Positions 7,663 through 14,748 of a stretch of DNA of 22,662 bases are shown here, one piece after another (positions within the stretch are counted from its first letter, which is position 1; the number at the start of each line of letters is the position of its first letter). Below the pieces are notes generated by a model, which was given only the letters and a program-made list of their open reading frames with translations, made no database searches and was not told the origin of the DNA. The stretch spans positions 1 to 22,662 of the forward strand of contig JAJZWL010000010.1 in NCBI GenBank assembly GCA_021846685.1, written 5' to 3'. The position numbers were made by a program, and so were the translations under genes. This DNA is from a bacterium. GTDB taxonomy: Bacteria; Patescibacteria; Dojkabacteria; JAKAPS01; JAJZLI01.

Positions 7663-9522
7663 ATGTTAGATGATCTAAATGATAAACAGAGAGAAGCTGT
7701 ACTTATTGATATAAATACTCCTGCTTTAATAATTGCAGGAGCAGGCTCTGGAAAAACAAAAACTTTGACATATAAGATAGCATATATAATAAGAGAGTAT
7801 AATTTGGCTCCTTATTCCATTTTTTCTGTAACTTTTACAAATAAAGCTTCTGTGGAGATTAAAGAAAGAATTAATACTCTTTTGTCGGATAAGATTTTTT
7901 TCCCATATATGGGAACTTTTCATTCAGTGTTTCTTTATATTTTAAGAACAGAAGGTTATAAATATGGTATTCCAAAATATTTTTCTATTTTTGATGATGA
8001 TGATCAGAAAAAAATAGTAGCTTCTATTTTAAAGGATTTAAATTTAAATTCTAGTATAACACCAAGATCTATATTGCCAGGAATATCAAAAGCAAAAAAC
8101 AATTTTATAAAACCAAAAGACTATATTCCTTCTAATTTTTATGAAGAAAATGTAGAAAAAATATATAAAATTTATCAACAAAGATTGGAAGATAGTAATG
8201 GCTTTGATTTTGATGATATTTTATTTAAATCACTTGAGATAATTTCTGAAAATGAAGAATTAAGAGTATATTTAGAAGATAAATTTAAATATATATTAGT
8301 TGATGAATATCAAGATACAAACACAATACAGTATAATCTTTTGAGATTAATTTCAGGGAATAATGTATTTTTTGTAGGGGATCCTGATCAGAATATTTAT
8401 TCTTGGAGAGGAACTGACATAAGGAATATACTTAATTTTGAAACTGATTATCCAACTGGTCAAATTATAAAATTAGAGCAAAATTATAGATCAACTAAAT
8501 TTATTTTAAAGGCTTCTGAATCTGTAATCTCAAGAAATACATTAAGATATGAAAAAAAACTTTGGACAGATAATGATTTAGGAAATCTAATAAAGGTATA
8601 TCAAGCATCAGATGAAGAAGATGAGGCAAGATATATCGCTTCGAAGATTACTGATAATGGAGAGTATAATGATACAGCAGTTTTATACAGAACTAATGCT
8701 CAGTCAAGAGCTATAGAGGATAGTTTTTTAAGATATAAGATTCCATATAAGGTGTATGGAGGTATGAAATTTTATCAGAGAAAAGAAATTAAAGATATAA
8801 TAGCTTATTTGAGATTTATACAGAATAAAGAGGATATACTTTCTTTGAAAAGGATAATTAATGTACCTGCAAGAAAAATAGGAAAAGGTACTATTGATAA
8901 GCTTGATAAGCAAGCATCAGAATTACATATTTCACTAGGGTCCTTAATAATTGATAATCCTGTTAATTTACCATTGCCAGTATCAAATTTCTCAAATTTA
9001 ATAAGAGAGATAATTCTCAAAAAAGATTCTCTGGGTGTAAATGAATTTTTAAAATATTTAGTAAAAAAAATAAAATATTTTACTTTTTTAGAATTAGAAG
9101 GAGAAGAGGGTTTATCAAGAATGGAAAATATAGAGGAGTTTATTGGTGTATCTGGTAAATATAACAGTTTGGAAGAATTTTTATTTGATATATCATTAGT
9201 TCAAAAAGAAGAGTTAGATACTTCTTCGGTTGGAGAGTATGTTACTTTAATGAGTTTGCATTCAGCTAAAGGTTTAGAATTTAAAAACATATTTATTGCT
9301 GGATTAGAAGAAAATATATTTCCTCATTCACGCTCATTAGGAGATATATCTGAATTAGAAGAAGAGAGGCGATTGTGTTATGTCGGAATGACTAGAGCAA
9401 AGGAAAAATTATTTCTCACATTTGCACAAAAAAGATCTTTATATGGATATCCTCAAGCAAATCCACCATCTAGATTTCTTTCTGATATATCTGAAGAATG
9501 TATTGATTTTGATTATATTTAA
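7663..9522 (+). CDS. UvrD/PcrA/Rep-type superfamily 1 DNA helicase
   Basis: A 619-residue SF1A 3'-5' helicase for repair or replication restart. Visible motifs: Q motif 'LNDKQREAV' (5-13), Walker A 'AGAGSGKT' (25-32), Ia 'VTFTNKAS', II 'DEYQDTN' (214-220), III 'GDPDQNIYSWRG' (239-250), IV 'LEQNYRST', V 'LHSAKGLEFKNIFIAG', VI 'LCYVGMTRAKEKL'. It is shorter than PcrA/UvrD (about 720) because the C-terminal extension that contacts RNA polymerase is absent; the protein ends soon after 'RFLSDI'. A CATAAT (7650-7655) lies 7 nt before the ATG, consistent with a leaderless start. Its TAA stop overlaps the convergent gene's TAA (9519-9522, TTAA). PcrA versus UvrD naming cannot be decided. Confidence 0.95.
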   Translation: MLDDLNDKQREAVLIDINTPALIIAGAGSGKTKTLTYKIAYIIREYNLAPYSIFSVTFTNKASVEIKERINTLLSDKIFFPYMGTFHSVFLYILRTEGYKYGIPKYFSIFDDDDQKKIVASILKDLNLNSSITPRSILPGISKAKNNFIKPKDYIPSNFYEENVEKIYKIYQQRLEDSNGFDFDDILFKSLEIISENEELRVYLEDKFKYILVDEYQDTNTIQYNLLRLISGNNVFFVGDPDQNIYSWRGTDIRNILNFETDYPTGQIIKLEQNYRSTKFILKASESVISRNTLRYEKKLWTDNDLGNLIKVYQASDEEDEARYIASKITDNGEYNDTAVLYRTNAQSRAIEDSFLRYKIPYKVYGGMKFYQRKEIKDIIAYLRFIQNKEDILSLKRIINVPARKIGKGTIDKLDKQASELHISLGSLIIDNPVNLPLPVSNFSNLIREIILKKDSLGVNEFLKYLVKKIKYFTFLELEGEEGLSRMENIEEFIGVSGKYNSLEEFLFDISLVQKEELDTSSVGEYVTLMSLHSAKGLEFKNIFIAGLEENIFPHSRSLGDISELEEERRLCYVGMTRAKEKLFLTFAQKRSLYGYPQANPPSRFLSDISEECIDFDYI

Positions 9523-9929
9523 TTACCCACAGGTTTGCTTACAGCTTTATATGTATTTGTGTAGGTACCAATAGCAGAAGATATCGGAGAGGAAGTATTT
9601 TTACCAGATGAGAATAAACCTGACAAAGAAGTTATTATAAGAATTATTTCTATTATGTTTAAGATTATGCAAATTGTACCATTAACATAATCTTCTTCGT
9701 TAAATATTTTATTAAAGCCAATTACAAATCCGTATATAGGTAGGAAAAAACTTTTTAAATAATCATAAAAAAGGTGTAATTTATCTATTCCTGTATTATT
9801 TTTTTCACTATCAATTGCCCTAAATACTTCTTTGGCCATAGTTGCTTTTTCTTCCGCAGATAGAGTTGAATTTTTCAGTGAGTTTAAAGTGGAATTTTTT
9901 AAGTCTTCTTTATTATTATCATTATTCAT
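9519..9929 (-). CDS. Hypothetical small membrane protein
   Basis: No family recognised. The 136-residue product has a polar Asn/Ser/Lys-rich N-terminus with a tandem repeat of the hexapeptide LKNSTL (10-15 and 18-23). A charged helix-like stretch (25-45) is followed by an amphipathic hydrophobic segment (about 58-72) and a clear membrane segment (about 84-105). The tail is rich in Ser, Gly and Thr. Two adjacent hydrophobic segments separated by an acidic turn 'NEED' suggest a hairpin membrane protein. It lies 3 nt downstream of the IMPDH-family gene and is probably cotranscribed with it. Its stop overlaps the helicase stop convergently. Coding status is supported by the tight packing and sensible topology. 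Confidence 0.6.
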   Translation of the reverse strand: MNNDNNKEDLKNSTLNSLKNSTLSAEEKATMAKEVFRAIDSEKNNTGIDKLHLFYDYLKSFFLPIYGFVIGFNKIFNEEDYVNGTICIILNIIEIILIITSLSGLFSSGKNTSSPISSAIGTYTNTYKAVSKPVGN

Positions 9930-9932
9930 AAT

Positions 9933-11027
9933 TTATACTCTATTTATATCATGAAAGTTACTTTCTATTAATCCTGCAGAAGTAATTTTTACAAATTCTG
10001 CATTTTTCTTTAACTCTTCAATATCAAAGGAATTTGTATAACTTAATCCAGACCTTATTCCTCCACATAGATTTTCAATTAAGGACTCTAGTGAGTAATC
10101 AATAGATATTAGAGCTTCAACTCCTTCTGGTGCTATGAATTGAGTATCTTGTCTTTTATCAATTTTAAATCTTTTTTTCATTTCAAATGCGGAAGCTTCT
10201 CCTCGGTAGTATTTATATGATTTTCCATTTTTATCTATTATTTCTCCAGGAGCCTCTTTACAGTGTGCAATTAGATTTCCAACCATTACACTAGAAGCTC
10301 CTAATGCTAATGCCTTAACTATATCTCCTGAATATCTTATTCCTCCATCTGCAATTAGAGGAATATCTGTATTTTTTGAAAATGAATATACCCAATCAAT
10401 AGCACTTGCCTGAGGAATTCCTACTCCTGTAACTATTCTAGTAGTACAGATTGATCCTGGTCCAATCCCGACTTTAAGACCATCGGCTCCAATTTCTATG
10501 AAATCTTGAGCAGCTTTAGAAGTTGCAATGTTACCTACGATTAATTCTATATCCTTTCCATATTCTTTTTTAATTTTTTTTACAATCTCAATTACCTTTA
10601 TTGAGTGAGCATGTGCTACGTCAATTATTACAAAATCTGTTTCTGCATTTTTTAATTTTTCCAAATTTCCAAAAGGATCGTCTCTGACCCCCAGAGAACT
10701 TCCCACTAGAAGTCTGTGTTTAGAGTCAACTGATGCAAGAGGATATTTTTTATTATCAAATTTATAATTTTTTACTTTTTTAATTTCTTCTACTTGATTT
10801 TCAATACTCATTACTCTGTGTATGGCTCCTACTCCACCTAGCAATGCCATTTGTATAGCAATATCGCTATTAGTAATAGAATCCATATTTGCTGATATTA
10901 TTGGTATGTTTATTTTTATATTTTTTGAAATTTTAGTCTTAAGAGAAGTTTCAGATCGTGATTGTATTTTAGATTTTTGTGGTATTAATAGTAGGTCATC
11001 ATAGCTAAAAGACTCTTTGATTAACAT
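9933..11027 (-). CDS. guaB: IMP dehydrogenase/GMP reductase family enzyme without CBS domains
   Basis: A 364-residue TIM-barrel purine enzyme. Family features: 'SFSYDDLLLIPQKS' opening, 'PIISANMDSIT', phosphate-binding 'VGIGPGSICTTRIVTGVG' with catalytic Cys194, 'LIADGGIRYSGD', 'APEGVE', and the IMPDH-type tail 'SAGLIESNFHD'. The paired CBS module normally found near residues 90-210 is replaced by a linker of about 12 residues around 'NYKFDNKKYPLAS'. In the mobile flap, the Arg-Tyr pair of IMPDH ('DRYF') aligns with Thr295-Gln296 in 'RQDTQF', so the water-activating dyad appears to be missing. Catalysis could therefore be IMPDH, GMP reductase or something altered; overall sequence is closer to IMPDH. 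A TATATT ends 8 nt before the ATG. Confidence 0.85.
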   Translation of the reverse strand: MLIKESFSYDDLLLIPQKSKIQSRSETSLKTKISKNIKINIPIISANMDSITNSDIAIQMALLGGVGAIHRVMSIENQVEEIKKVKNYKFDNKKYPLASVDSKHRLLVGSSLGVRDDPFGNLEKLKNAETDFVIIDVAHAHSIKVIEIVKKIKKEYGKDIELIVGNIATSKAAQDFIEIGADGLKVGIGPGSICTTRIVTGVGIPQASAIDWVYSFSKNTDIPLIADGGIRYSGDIVKALALGASSVMVGNLIAHCKEAPGEIIDKNGKSYKYYRGEASAFEMKKRFKIDKRQDTQFIAPEGVEALISIDYSLESLIENLCGGIRSGLSYTNSFDIEELKKNAEFVKITSAGLIESNFHDINRV

Positions 11028-11342
11028 ATTTTTATAATATATAAAATAATCCTATGTTATTATACTTCTTCTTTGTCAAAATGTGTATAGTTCTTGTGTT
11101 GGCCAATACAAGATTCCCATGAAAGTATGAGTATGTTGTCACCTATGCTCAAAATAGTAAATAAGAATAAAAATGGTATTATGGGAATATCTACCAATTA
11201 ATCCAATCAATTCAATGGAAAAAATAATAAAATTACAAATCACAGCTATTCCTGCACATTATCTGGTATAAAATTAATATTGCAATAAGGGGGTCTTGCA
11301 TCTGCTATAGAAACTATATATAGGAAATAGGAAAATCTATTA
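11028..11342. other. Gene-free stretch between guaB and the broken vapC
   Basis: No credible gene. It holds the guaB promoter region (AT-rich, with TATATT next to the start and a further TATAAT on the minus strand at 11064-11059). A 20-bp near-perfect palindrome, CTTGTgTTGGCCAAtACAAG, lies at 11093-11112 and has no T-run, so it is more like a protein-binding site than a terminator. The rest is low-complexity sequence without frames longer than about 20 codons that look real, probably decayed DNA linked to the toxin-antitoxin region. Confidence 0.5.
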
Positions 11343-11645
11343 TTAAGAATTTATATTATCAAATAACTTTATAAGAGAATTATCAAAGGTTATGATTTTA
11401 TCTAGTTTATATTTTTCGCAAAAGGCAATATTTGTACAATCTACATAGCTGATATCATTGTTTATAGCATTATGATTAAATCTTTGTGATAAGACTGTTA
11501 ATCATTCAGAAATCACATAATTTGATGTAAATAATTTTGCTTTTTGAGATTTTAATTCTTCTAATAATTTTAAAGATTCAAAATGACTGATTTCTTCTTC
11601 GTTTATAATAGATATATATACATTAGAATCTATTAATACTTTCAT
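11343..11645 (-). pseudogene. vapC: Broken VapC-like PIN-domain toxin
   Basis: The frame begins with ATG directly after the antitoxin stop (TAAATG). It opens as a PIN domain, 'MKVLIDSNVYISIIN' with D6, and reaches 'NYVISE' (E47), but codon 48 is TGA (11504-11502). The same frame continues with 'LTVLSQRF', 'SYVDCTNIAF' (D69) and 'IITFDNSL' (D88) to a TAA at 11345-11343. All four PIN acidic positions are therefore recognisable across the stop. E47 to D69 is only 22 residues, against about 57 in the two other VapC proteins here, so an internal deletion of roughly 30 codons is also likely. UGA readthrough is unlikely because TGA is a normal stop elsewhere in the window. The toxin is probably dead. 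Confidence 0.8.
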
Positions 11646-11867
11646 TTATTTATATACTATATTATCTATATTAGAAGAAAGATTTTTTCCACCCTTTAAT
11701 TGATATTTAGATAAATTAATAAGTGTATTTATTCCTGTATTACTTTTTTCCAATGTAGTTTTTAAATATTCTCTAATAGTACTAGAAATAGGTACATTTT
11801 TTTGTTCTGCCATTAACTCGAACTCTGCATATATATTTTCTGGAAGATATAATTGAATTTTTCTCAT
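11646..11867 (-). CDS. vapB: Ribbon-helix-helix antitoxin of the broken VapBC pair
   Basis: A 73-residue protein with an N-terminal ribbon-helix-helix domain: the strand 'RKIQLYLPENIY' is followed by two helices 'AEFELMAEQ' and 'PISSTIREYLKTTLEK'. The C-terminal tail (45-73) should be the toxin-neutralising segment and ends with 'NLSSNIDNIVYK'. The ending is very like that of the divergent VapB at 12031-12264 ('DLSSNVDKYLYEEE'), so the two antitoxins are related. The gene is intact although its toxin is not, as expected if the toxin was lost first. It could still repress its own promoter or cross-neutralise the neighbouring toxin. Confidence 0.8.
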   Translation of the reverse strand: MRKIQLYLPENIYAEFELMAEQKNVPISSTIREYLKTTLEKSNTGINTLINLSKYQLKGGKNLSSNIDNIVYK

Positions 11868-11876
11868 AATATCTAT

Positions 11877-11906
11877 ATATTAACACCCTTAAAAAAAAAG
11901 AGTCAA
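11877..11906 (-). promoter_or_regulatory. Promoter of the first antitoxin gene
   Basis: On the minus strand: TTGACT (11906-11901), 18-nt spacer including a run of nine T, TAATAT (11882-11877), then 9 nt to the ATG at 11867. The layout matches the short-leader promoters seen throughout the window. Confidence 0.55.
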
Positions 11907-11938
11907 GGATTCTGGGAATACTAGATTTGCAGAATCTT
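11906..11938. repeat. Inverted repeat between the divergent antitoxin genes
   Basis: Arms GATTCTG (11908-11914) and CAGAATC (11930-11936), extendable by one outer A/T pair after a mismatch, with a 15-nt loop. It lies immediately upstream of the -35 box of the minus-strand antitoxin gene. It could be an operator. A terminator reading is also possible because a T run follows on the minus strand, but no gene would end there. Confidence 0.35.
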
Positions 11939-11995
11939 TTAATAAATAAAAAACTTATTTTAAAGAAAATTCCTAAACATAACACATATAAATTA

Positions 11996-12032
11996 TTGAC
12001 ATATAGTCACATATATGTTATACATAACATAT
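11996..12032 (+). promoter_or_regulatory. Consensus promoter with a 20-bp palindromic operator before vapB
   Basis: TTGACA (11996-12001), exactly 17 nt, TATACA (12019-12024), then only 6 nt to the ATG at 12031. A perfect inverted repeat, ATATGTTAT-ac-ATAACATAT (12013-12032), covers the end of the spacer, the whole -10 and the first two bases of the start codon. Ribbon-helix-helix antitoxins normally autoregulate by binding such palindromes, so this is the likely VapB/VapBC operator. A second small palindrome, ACATATATGT, lies at 12009-12018. Confidence 0.75.
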
Positions 12033-12264
12033 GATTAGAACGCAAATATATATTCCTGAAAATTTATATAAACAAATTCAGTTAATGTCTGAACAAAATA
12101 AGATTTCCATAGCAGAAGGTATTAGAACTCTACTTAAAAAAGGATTTTCTGATTATCAACCTAAAAGCATGGGAGATGAATTACTTAAGCTGTCTAATAT
12201 TAAAGGACATGGTCCTTCTGATTTATCTAGTAATGTAGATAAATATTTATATGAAGAAGAATAA
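12031..12264 (+). CDS. vapB: VapB-type ribbon-helix-helix antitoxin
   Basis: A 77-residue antitoxin. The N-terminal strand 'RTQIYIPENLYKQI' and helices 'QLMSEQNKISIAEGIRTLLKKGF' form a ribbon-helix-helix dimer fold for DNA binding. The acidic C-terminal tail 'DLSSNVDKYLYEEE' should wrap the toxin. It starts 6 nt after its -10 box with no Shine-Dalgarno sequence. It overlaps the toxin gene by 14 bp (12251-12264), the coupling normal for type II modules. It is a paralogue of the antitoxin at 11646-11867, encoded divergently 163 bp away. Confidence 0.85.
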   Translation: MIRTQIYIPENLYKQIQLMSEQNKISIAEGIRTLLKKGFSDYQPKSMGDELLKLSNIKGHGPSDLSSNVDKYLYEEE

Positions 12265-12679
12265 TATTGATACTGAATATATAATAGCTGACACATCAGG
12301 AATAGTGTCATTAGTTAATGATTATGATTCAAATCATAATCTATCTATAATTGCCGCAAAAAGTATATATAACAAAGGGTTTATCATTGTATCGTGTGAG
12401 GTATTTTCAGAAATTATTAATATCGTAGGGAAAAAAATTGATAAAGAAAGTGCAGTTCAAACTGGGAAAATGTTATTAAACTCAACTACTTTCGTTATTA
12501 AAGAAAGTAATCAAAAAATTAGAAATAACGCACTTTTAAAATTTCAAAAATTATCTAATTCAGTAAGTTTTACAGACTGTATTGTTATGTCGTTTTCTGA
12601 TTATTATCAGTTAGAAAATAAATATATATTTGGATTTGATAAGATTTTCAAAAAAGAAGGATATAATATTATTGAATAA
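12251..12679 (+). CDS. vapC: VapC-type PIN-domain RNase toxin
   Basis: A 142-residue PIN domain protein, a metal-dependent RNase typically directed at tRNA or rRNA in VapC toxins. Acidic residues are in place: D14 in 'IIADTSGIVSLV', E50 or E54 in 'CEVFSEIIN', D109 in 'SFTDCIVMS' and D130 in 'IFGFDKIFKKEGY'. Length and spacing are normal and the frame is intact, so toxin activity is expected. It overlaps the antitoxin gene by 14 bp. It is likely repressed as a VapBC complex on the palindrome at 12013-12032. The actual RNA target cannot be read from sequence. Confidence 0.88.
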   Translation: MKKNNIDTEYIIADTSGIVSLVNDYDSNHNLSIIAAKSIYNKGFIIVSCEVFSEIINIVGKKIDKESAVQTGKMLLNSTTFVIKESNQKIRNNALLKFQKLSNSVSFTDCIVMSFSDYYQLENKYIFGFDKIFKKEGYNIIE

Positions 12680-12855
12680 TAGCATCTAATATAATCAAGA
12701 GATCCATATTATTCGTGAAACTCAGGGCTGAATTTTCTTGGCGAGAATATTTATTATTCAGTATTATATATTTTTGTAAAAGTTTTCTGAGAGTAAATTA
12801 GATATATGTTAAACAGCTATTTAAATATAAGTTTTTAAAACTAATACTTTTATGG

Positions 12856-12861
12856 TATTAT
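12856..12861 (+). promoter_or_regulatory. -10 element of the suf operon
   Basis: TATTAT 8 nt upstream of the ATG at 12870, giving a predicted leaderless or near-leaderless nfu transcript. The -35 is poor (TTTTAA at 12833-12838 with a 17-nt spacer), which fits a promoter needing a regulator. A TAAATTAG at 12794-12801 partly matches the palindrome before rrf2 (see 16898-16910). The preceding 170 nt (12680-12850) hold no gene that I can see. Confidence 0.45.
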
Positions 12862-12869
12862 ATTGCCAT

Positions 12870-13094
12870 ATGAAAAGAAAGATACAAAATTTATTAAATG
12901 AAATTAGGCCATTTATTATGCAACATGGAGGTGATGTTGAATTACTTGCTGTTAAAGGAGATACAGTTGAAGTAAAGATGATGGGTGCATGTGTTGGCTG
13001 TTCTTTGTCATCAGTTACACTAAAGGATGGAATTGAGCAAATAATTAAAGATGAATTTCCAGAAATAGTTCAAGTTAAAGCAATAGAGGATTAA
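12870..13094 (+). CDS. nfu: NifU C-terminal-like iron-sulfur carrier
   Basis: A 74-residue stand-alone NifU C-terminal domain. The diagnostic 'GACVGC' (39-44, cysteines 41 and 44) follows 'RPFIMQHGGDVELLAV'. In a dimer the CxxC pairs hold a 4Fe-4S cluster for delivery to target proteins. It is the first gene of the SUF locus. An in-frame ATG at 12852 would add six residues, but it lies upstream of or within the -10 region, and TATTAT is spaced correctly for the ATG at 12870, so the shorter form is chosen. The ferredoxin gene follows after 5 nt. Confidence 0.9.
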   Translation: MKRKIQNLLNEIRPFIMQHGGDVELLAVKGDTVEVKMMGACVGCSLSSVTLKDGIEQIIKDEFPEIVQVKAIED

Positions 13095-13099
13095 ATATT

Positions 13100-13342
13100 A
13101 TGGATGAATATCAAACAAAAGACAGTAAAAAAATATTTTTAGAGGTGGATAAAGATCTTTGTATAGGAGCTGCAAGTTGTGCAGTTATTGCTCCTTTAAC
13201 TTTTGGAATAGATGAAAAATCTAAGGCATATATTGTATCCAAAGATATAGATGATTATGAAACTATACTTGAGGCTGTAAAAAGTTGTCCTGTATCAGCT
13301 ATCGTATTGAAAAATGAAAGTGGAGAACAGATATGGCCTTAA
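13100..13342 (+). CDS. Small ferredoxin with a three-cysteine cluster site
   Basis: An 80-residue single-cluster ferredoxin. The cluster ligands are C21 and C27 in 'CIGAASCAVIAPLTF', and C63 in 'SCPVSAI'. In 4Fe-4S members of this family a cysteine sits at the third position after the first ligand (C-x2-C-x2-C). Here it is Ala24, so three cysteines remain, which favours a 3Fe-4S cluster or a 4Fe-4S cluster with a non-cysteine ligand. Its position between nfu and sufB suggests electron supply for cluster assembly, as a partner in persulfide reduction, but this is inferred. Its stop overlaps the sufB start by 10 bp (13333-13342). Confidence 0.85.
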   Translation: MDEYQTKDSKKIFLEVDKDLCIGAASCAVIAPLTFGIDEKSKAYIVSKDIDDYETILEAVKSCPVSAIVLKNESGEQIWP

Positions 13343-14748
13343 ATAAACACAAAAGTAAATCTAAGAATAATAATGAATATGAGTTTGGATTCAATACAGA
13401 TGTAGATTATATATATAAATCTAAAAGAGGATTATCAAAAGAAATTATAGAAGAAATTTCTAGAATTAAGAATGAACCTTTATGGATGAGAGATTTTAGA
13501 TTAGAGTCTTATGAAATTTTCAAATCTAAAAAAATGCCTACATGGGGTGCAGATTTATCAGATATAAATTTTGATGATTTTTTCTATTTTGTAAGATCTT
13601 CTGAAAAAAATACAAAAAGTTGGGATGATGTTCCTCAAAGTGTTAAGGATACCTTTGATAAATTAGGTATTCCTGAAGCAGAAAGAAGTTTTTTGGCAGG
13701 TATAGAAGCTCAGTTTGAAAGTGAAGTTGTTTATCATAGTCTTTTAAAAGAAGTTGAAGATAAAGGTATTATATTTACAGATACAGATACTGCTCTCAGA
13801 GAGTATCCTGAAATTTTCAAAGAATATTTTTCTACAGTTATACCTGCTGCAGATAATAAATTCGCAGCTTTAAATTCGGCAGTTTGGTCAGGAGGTAGTT
13901 TTATATATGTTCCTAAAAACGTTAAATTAGATATTCCTTTACAGGCATATTTTAGAATTAATGCAAAATCAATGGGGCAATTCGAGAGAACTTTAATAAT
14001 TGCAGACGAAGGATCTTCAATTCACTATGTGGAAGGTTGTACGGCCCCAATATATGATGAAAACTCTCTTCATTCTGCAGTAGTAGAGATTGTTTGTAAA
14101 AAAGGATCAAATGTTAGATATACGACAATACAGAATTGGTCTAAAAATGTATATAATTTAGTTACAAAGAGAGCTCTTGCATATAAAAATGCAAATATGT
14201 ATTGGGTAGATGGGAATTTTGGGTCAAAAGTTACAATGAAGTATCCTTCAGTTTATCTAATGGAAGAAGGGGCTCATGGGGAAGTTTTATCTATGGCTTC
14301 AGCATCTGAAGATCAGCATATAGATGCAGGATCAAAAATTATCCATGTCGCTTCAAATACAAGTTCTAAGGTAATTTCAAAATCAATTTCGAAAAACTCA
14401 GGAAGAACTTCATACAGAGGTTTAGTAGAGGCAATAGATGGTATTGAAAATATTAAATCAGATGTAAAATGTGATGCACTTTTAATGGATGAATATTCTC
14501 GTTCAGATACTTATCCTACTATTAAGATAGATAATACTAGAAATCCAATTATTCAACATGAAGCTACAGTAAGTAAGATTGGAGAGGAACAACTGTTTTA
14601 CCTTCAGTCACGAGGGCTTAATCAGGATGAAGCATCTTCTCTGATTGTATCAGGATTTTTAGAACCAATTGCAAAAGAGCTTCCTATGGAATATGCAGTA
14701 GAACTTAATAGGTTAATTAAATTAGAAATGGAAGGATCAGTAGGCTAA
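13333..14748 (+). CDS. sufB: SufB, Fe-S cluster scaffold subunit
   Basis: A full-length 471-residue SufB, the beta-helix scaffold of the SufBCD complex where the nascent cluster is built. Typical blocks: 'PEAERSFLAGIEAQFESEVVYH', 'VWSGGSFIYVP', 'GCTAPIYDENSLHSAVVEI', 'YTTIQNWS-NVYNLVTKRA' and 'EEQLFYLQSRGL'. C380 in 'VKCDALLMDE' is at the position of the essential scaffold cysteine (E. coli C405) and E410 in 'QHEATVSK' corresponds to the essential Glu. The N-terminus is basic and low in complexity. Overlaps ferredoxin by 10 bp and sufD by 1 bp (TAATG), so translation is probably coupled. Confidence 0.97.
   Translation: MALNKHKSKSKNNNEYEFGFNTDVDYIYKSKRGLSKEIIEEISRIKNEPLWMRDFRLESYEIFKSKKMPTWGADLSDINFDDFFYFVRSSEKNTKSWDDVPQSVKDTFDKLGIPEAERSFLAGIEAQFESEVVYHSLLKEVEDKGIIFTDTDTALREYPEIFKEYFSTVIPAADNKFAALNSAVWSGGSFIYVPKNVKLDIPLQAYFRINAKSMGQFERTLIIADEGSSIHYVEGCTAPIYDENSLHSAVVEIVCKKGSNVRYTTIQNWSKNVYNLVTKRALAYKNANMYWVDGNFGSKVTMKYPSVYLMEEGAHGEVLSMASASEDQHIDAGSKIIHVASNTSSKVISKSISKNSGRTSYRGLVEAIDGIENIKSDVKCDALLMDEYSRSDTYPTIKIDNTRNPIIQHEATVSKIGEEQLFYLQSRGLNQDEASSLIVSGFLEPIAKELPMEYAVELNRLIKLEMEGSVG

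Noticed and set aside
11040..11066. A possible third junction duplication: the guaB upstream region resembles the nfu promoter (12838-12865; shared TATGnTATTATAnT core)
   Set aside because: The match is about 24 nt with several mismatches and gaps in very AT-rich sequence, and no coding relic of either gene supports it.
11502..11504. TGA in the PIN-domain frame read as a sense codon (UGA = Gly or Trp, as in some reduced bacteria)
   Set aside because: TGA ends holA, the Wzz-like gene, rnhA and a vapB, and forms three ATGA overlaps. The frame also has an internal deletion, so a pseudogene is simpler.
11782..11985. 67-codon minus-strand frame overlapping the first antitoxin
   Set aside because: It overlaps the ribbon-helix-helix gene out of frame, has a Ser/Arg/Lys-rich composition without motifs, and reads through the promoter.
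12852..12854. ATG six codons upstream as the nfu start
   Set aside because: It lies upstream of the -10 that is correctly spaced for the ATG at 12870, and the extra residues are not family-like.
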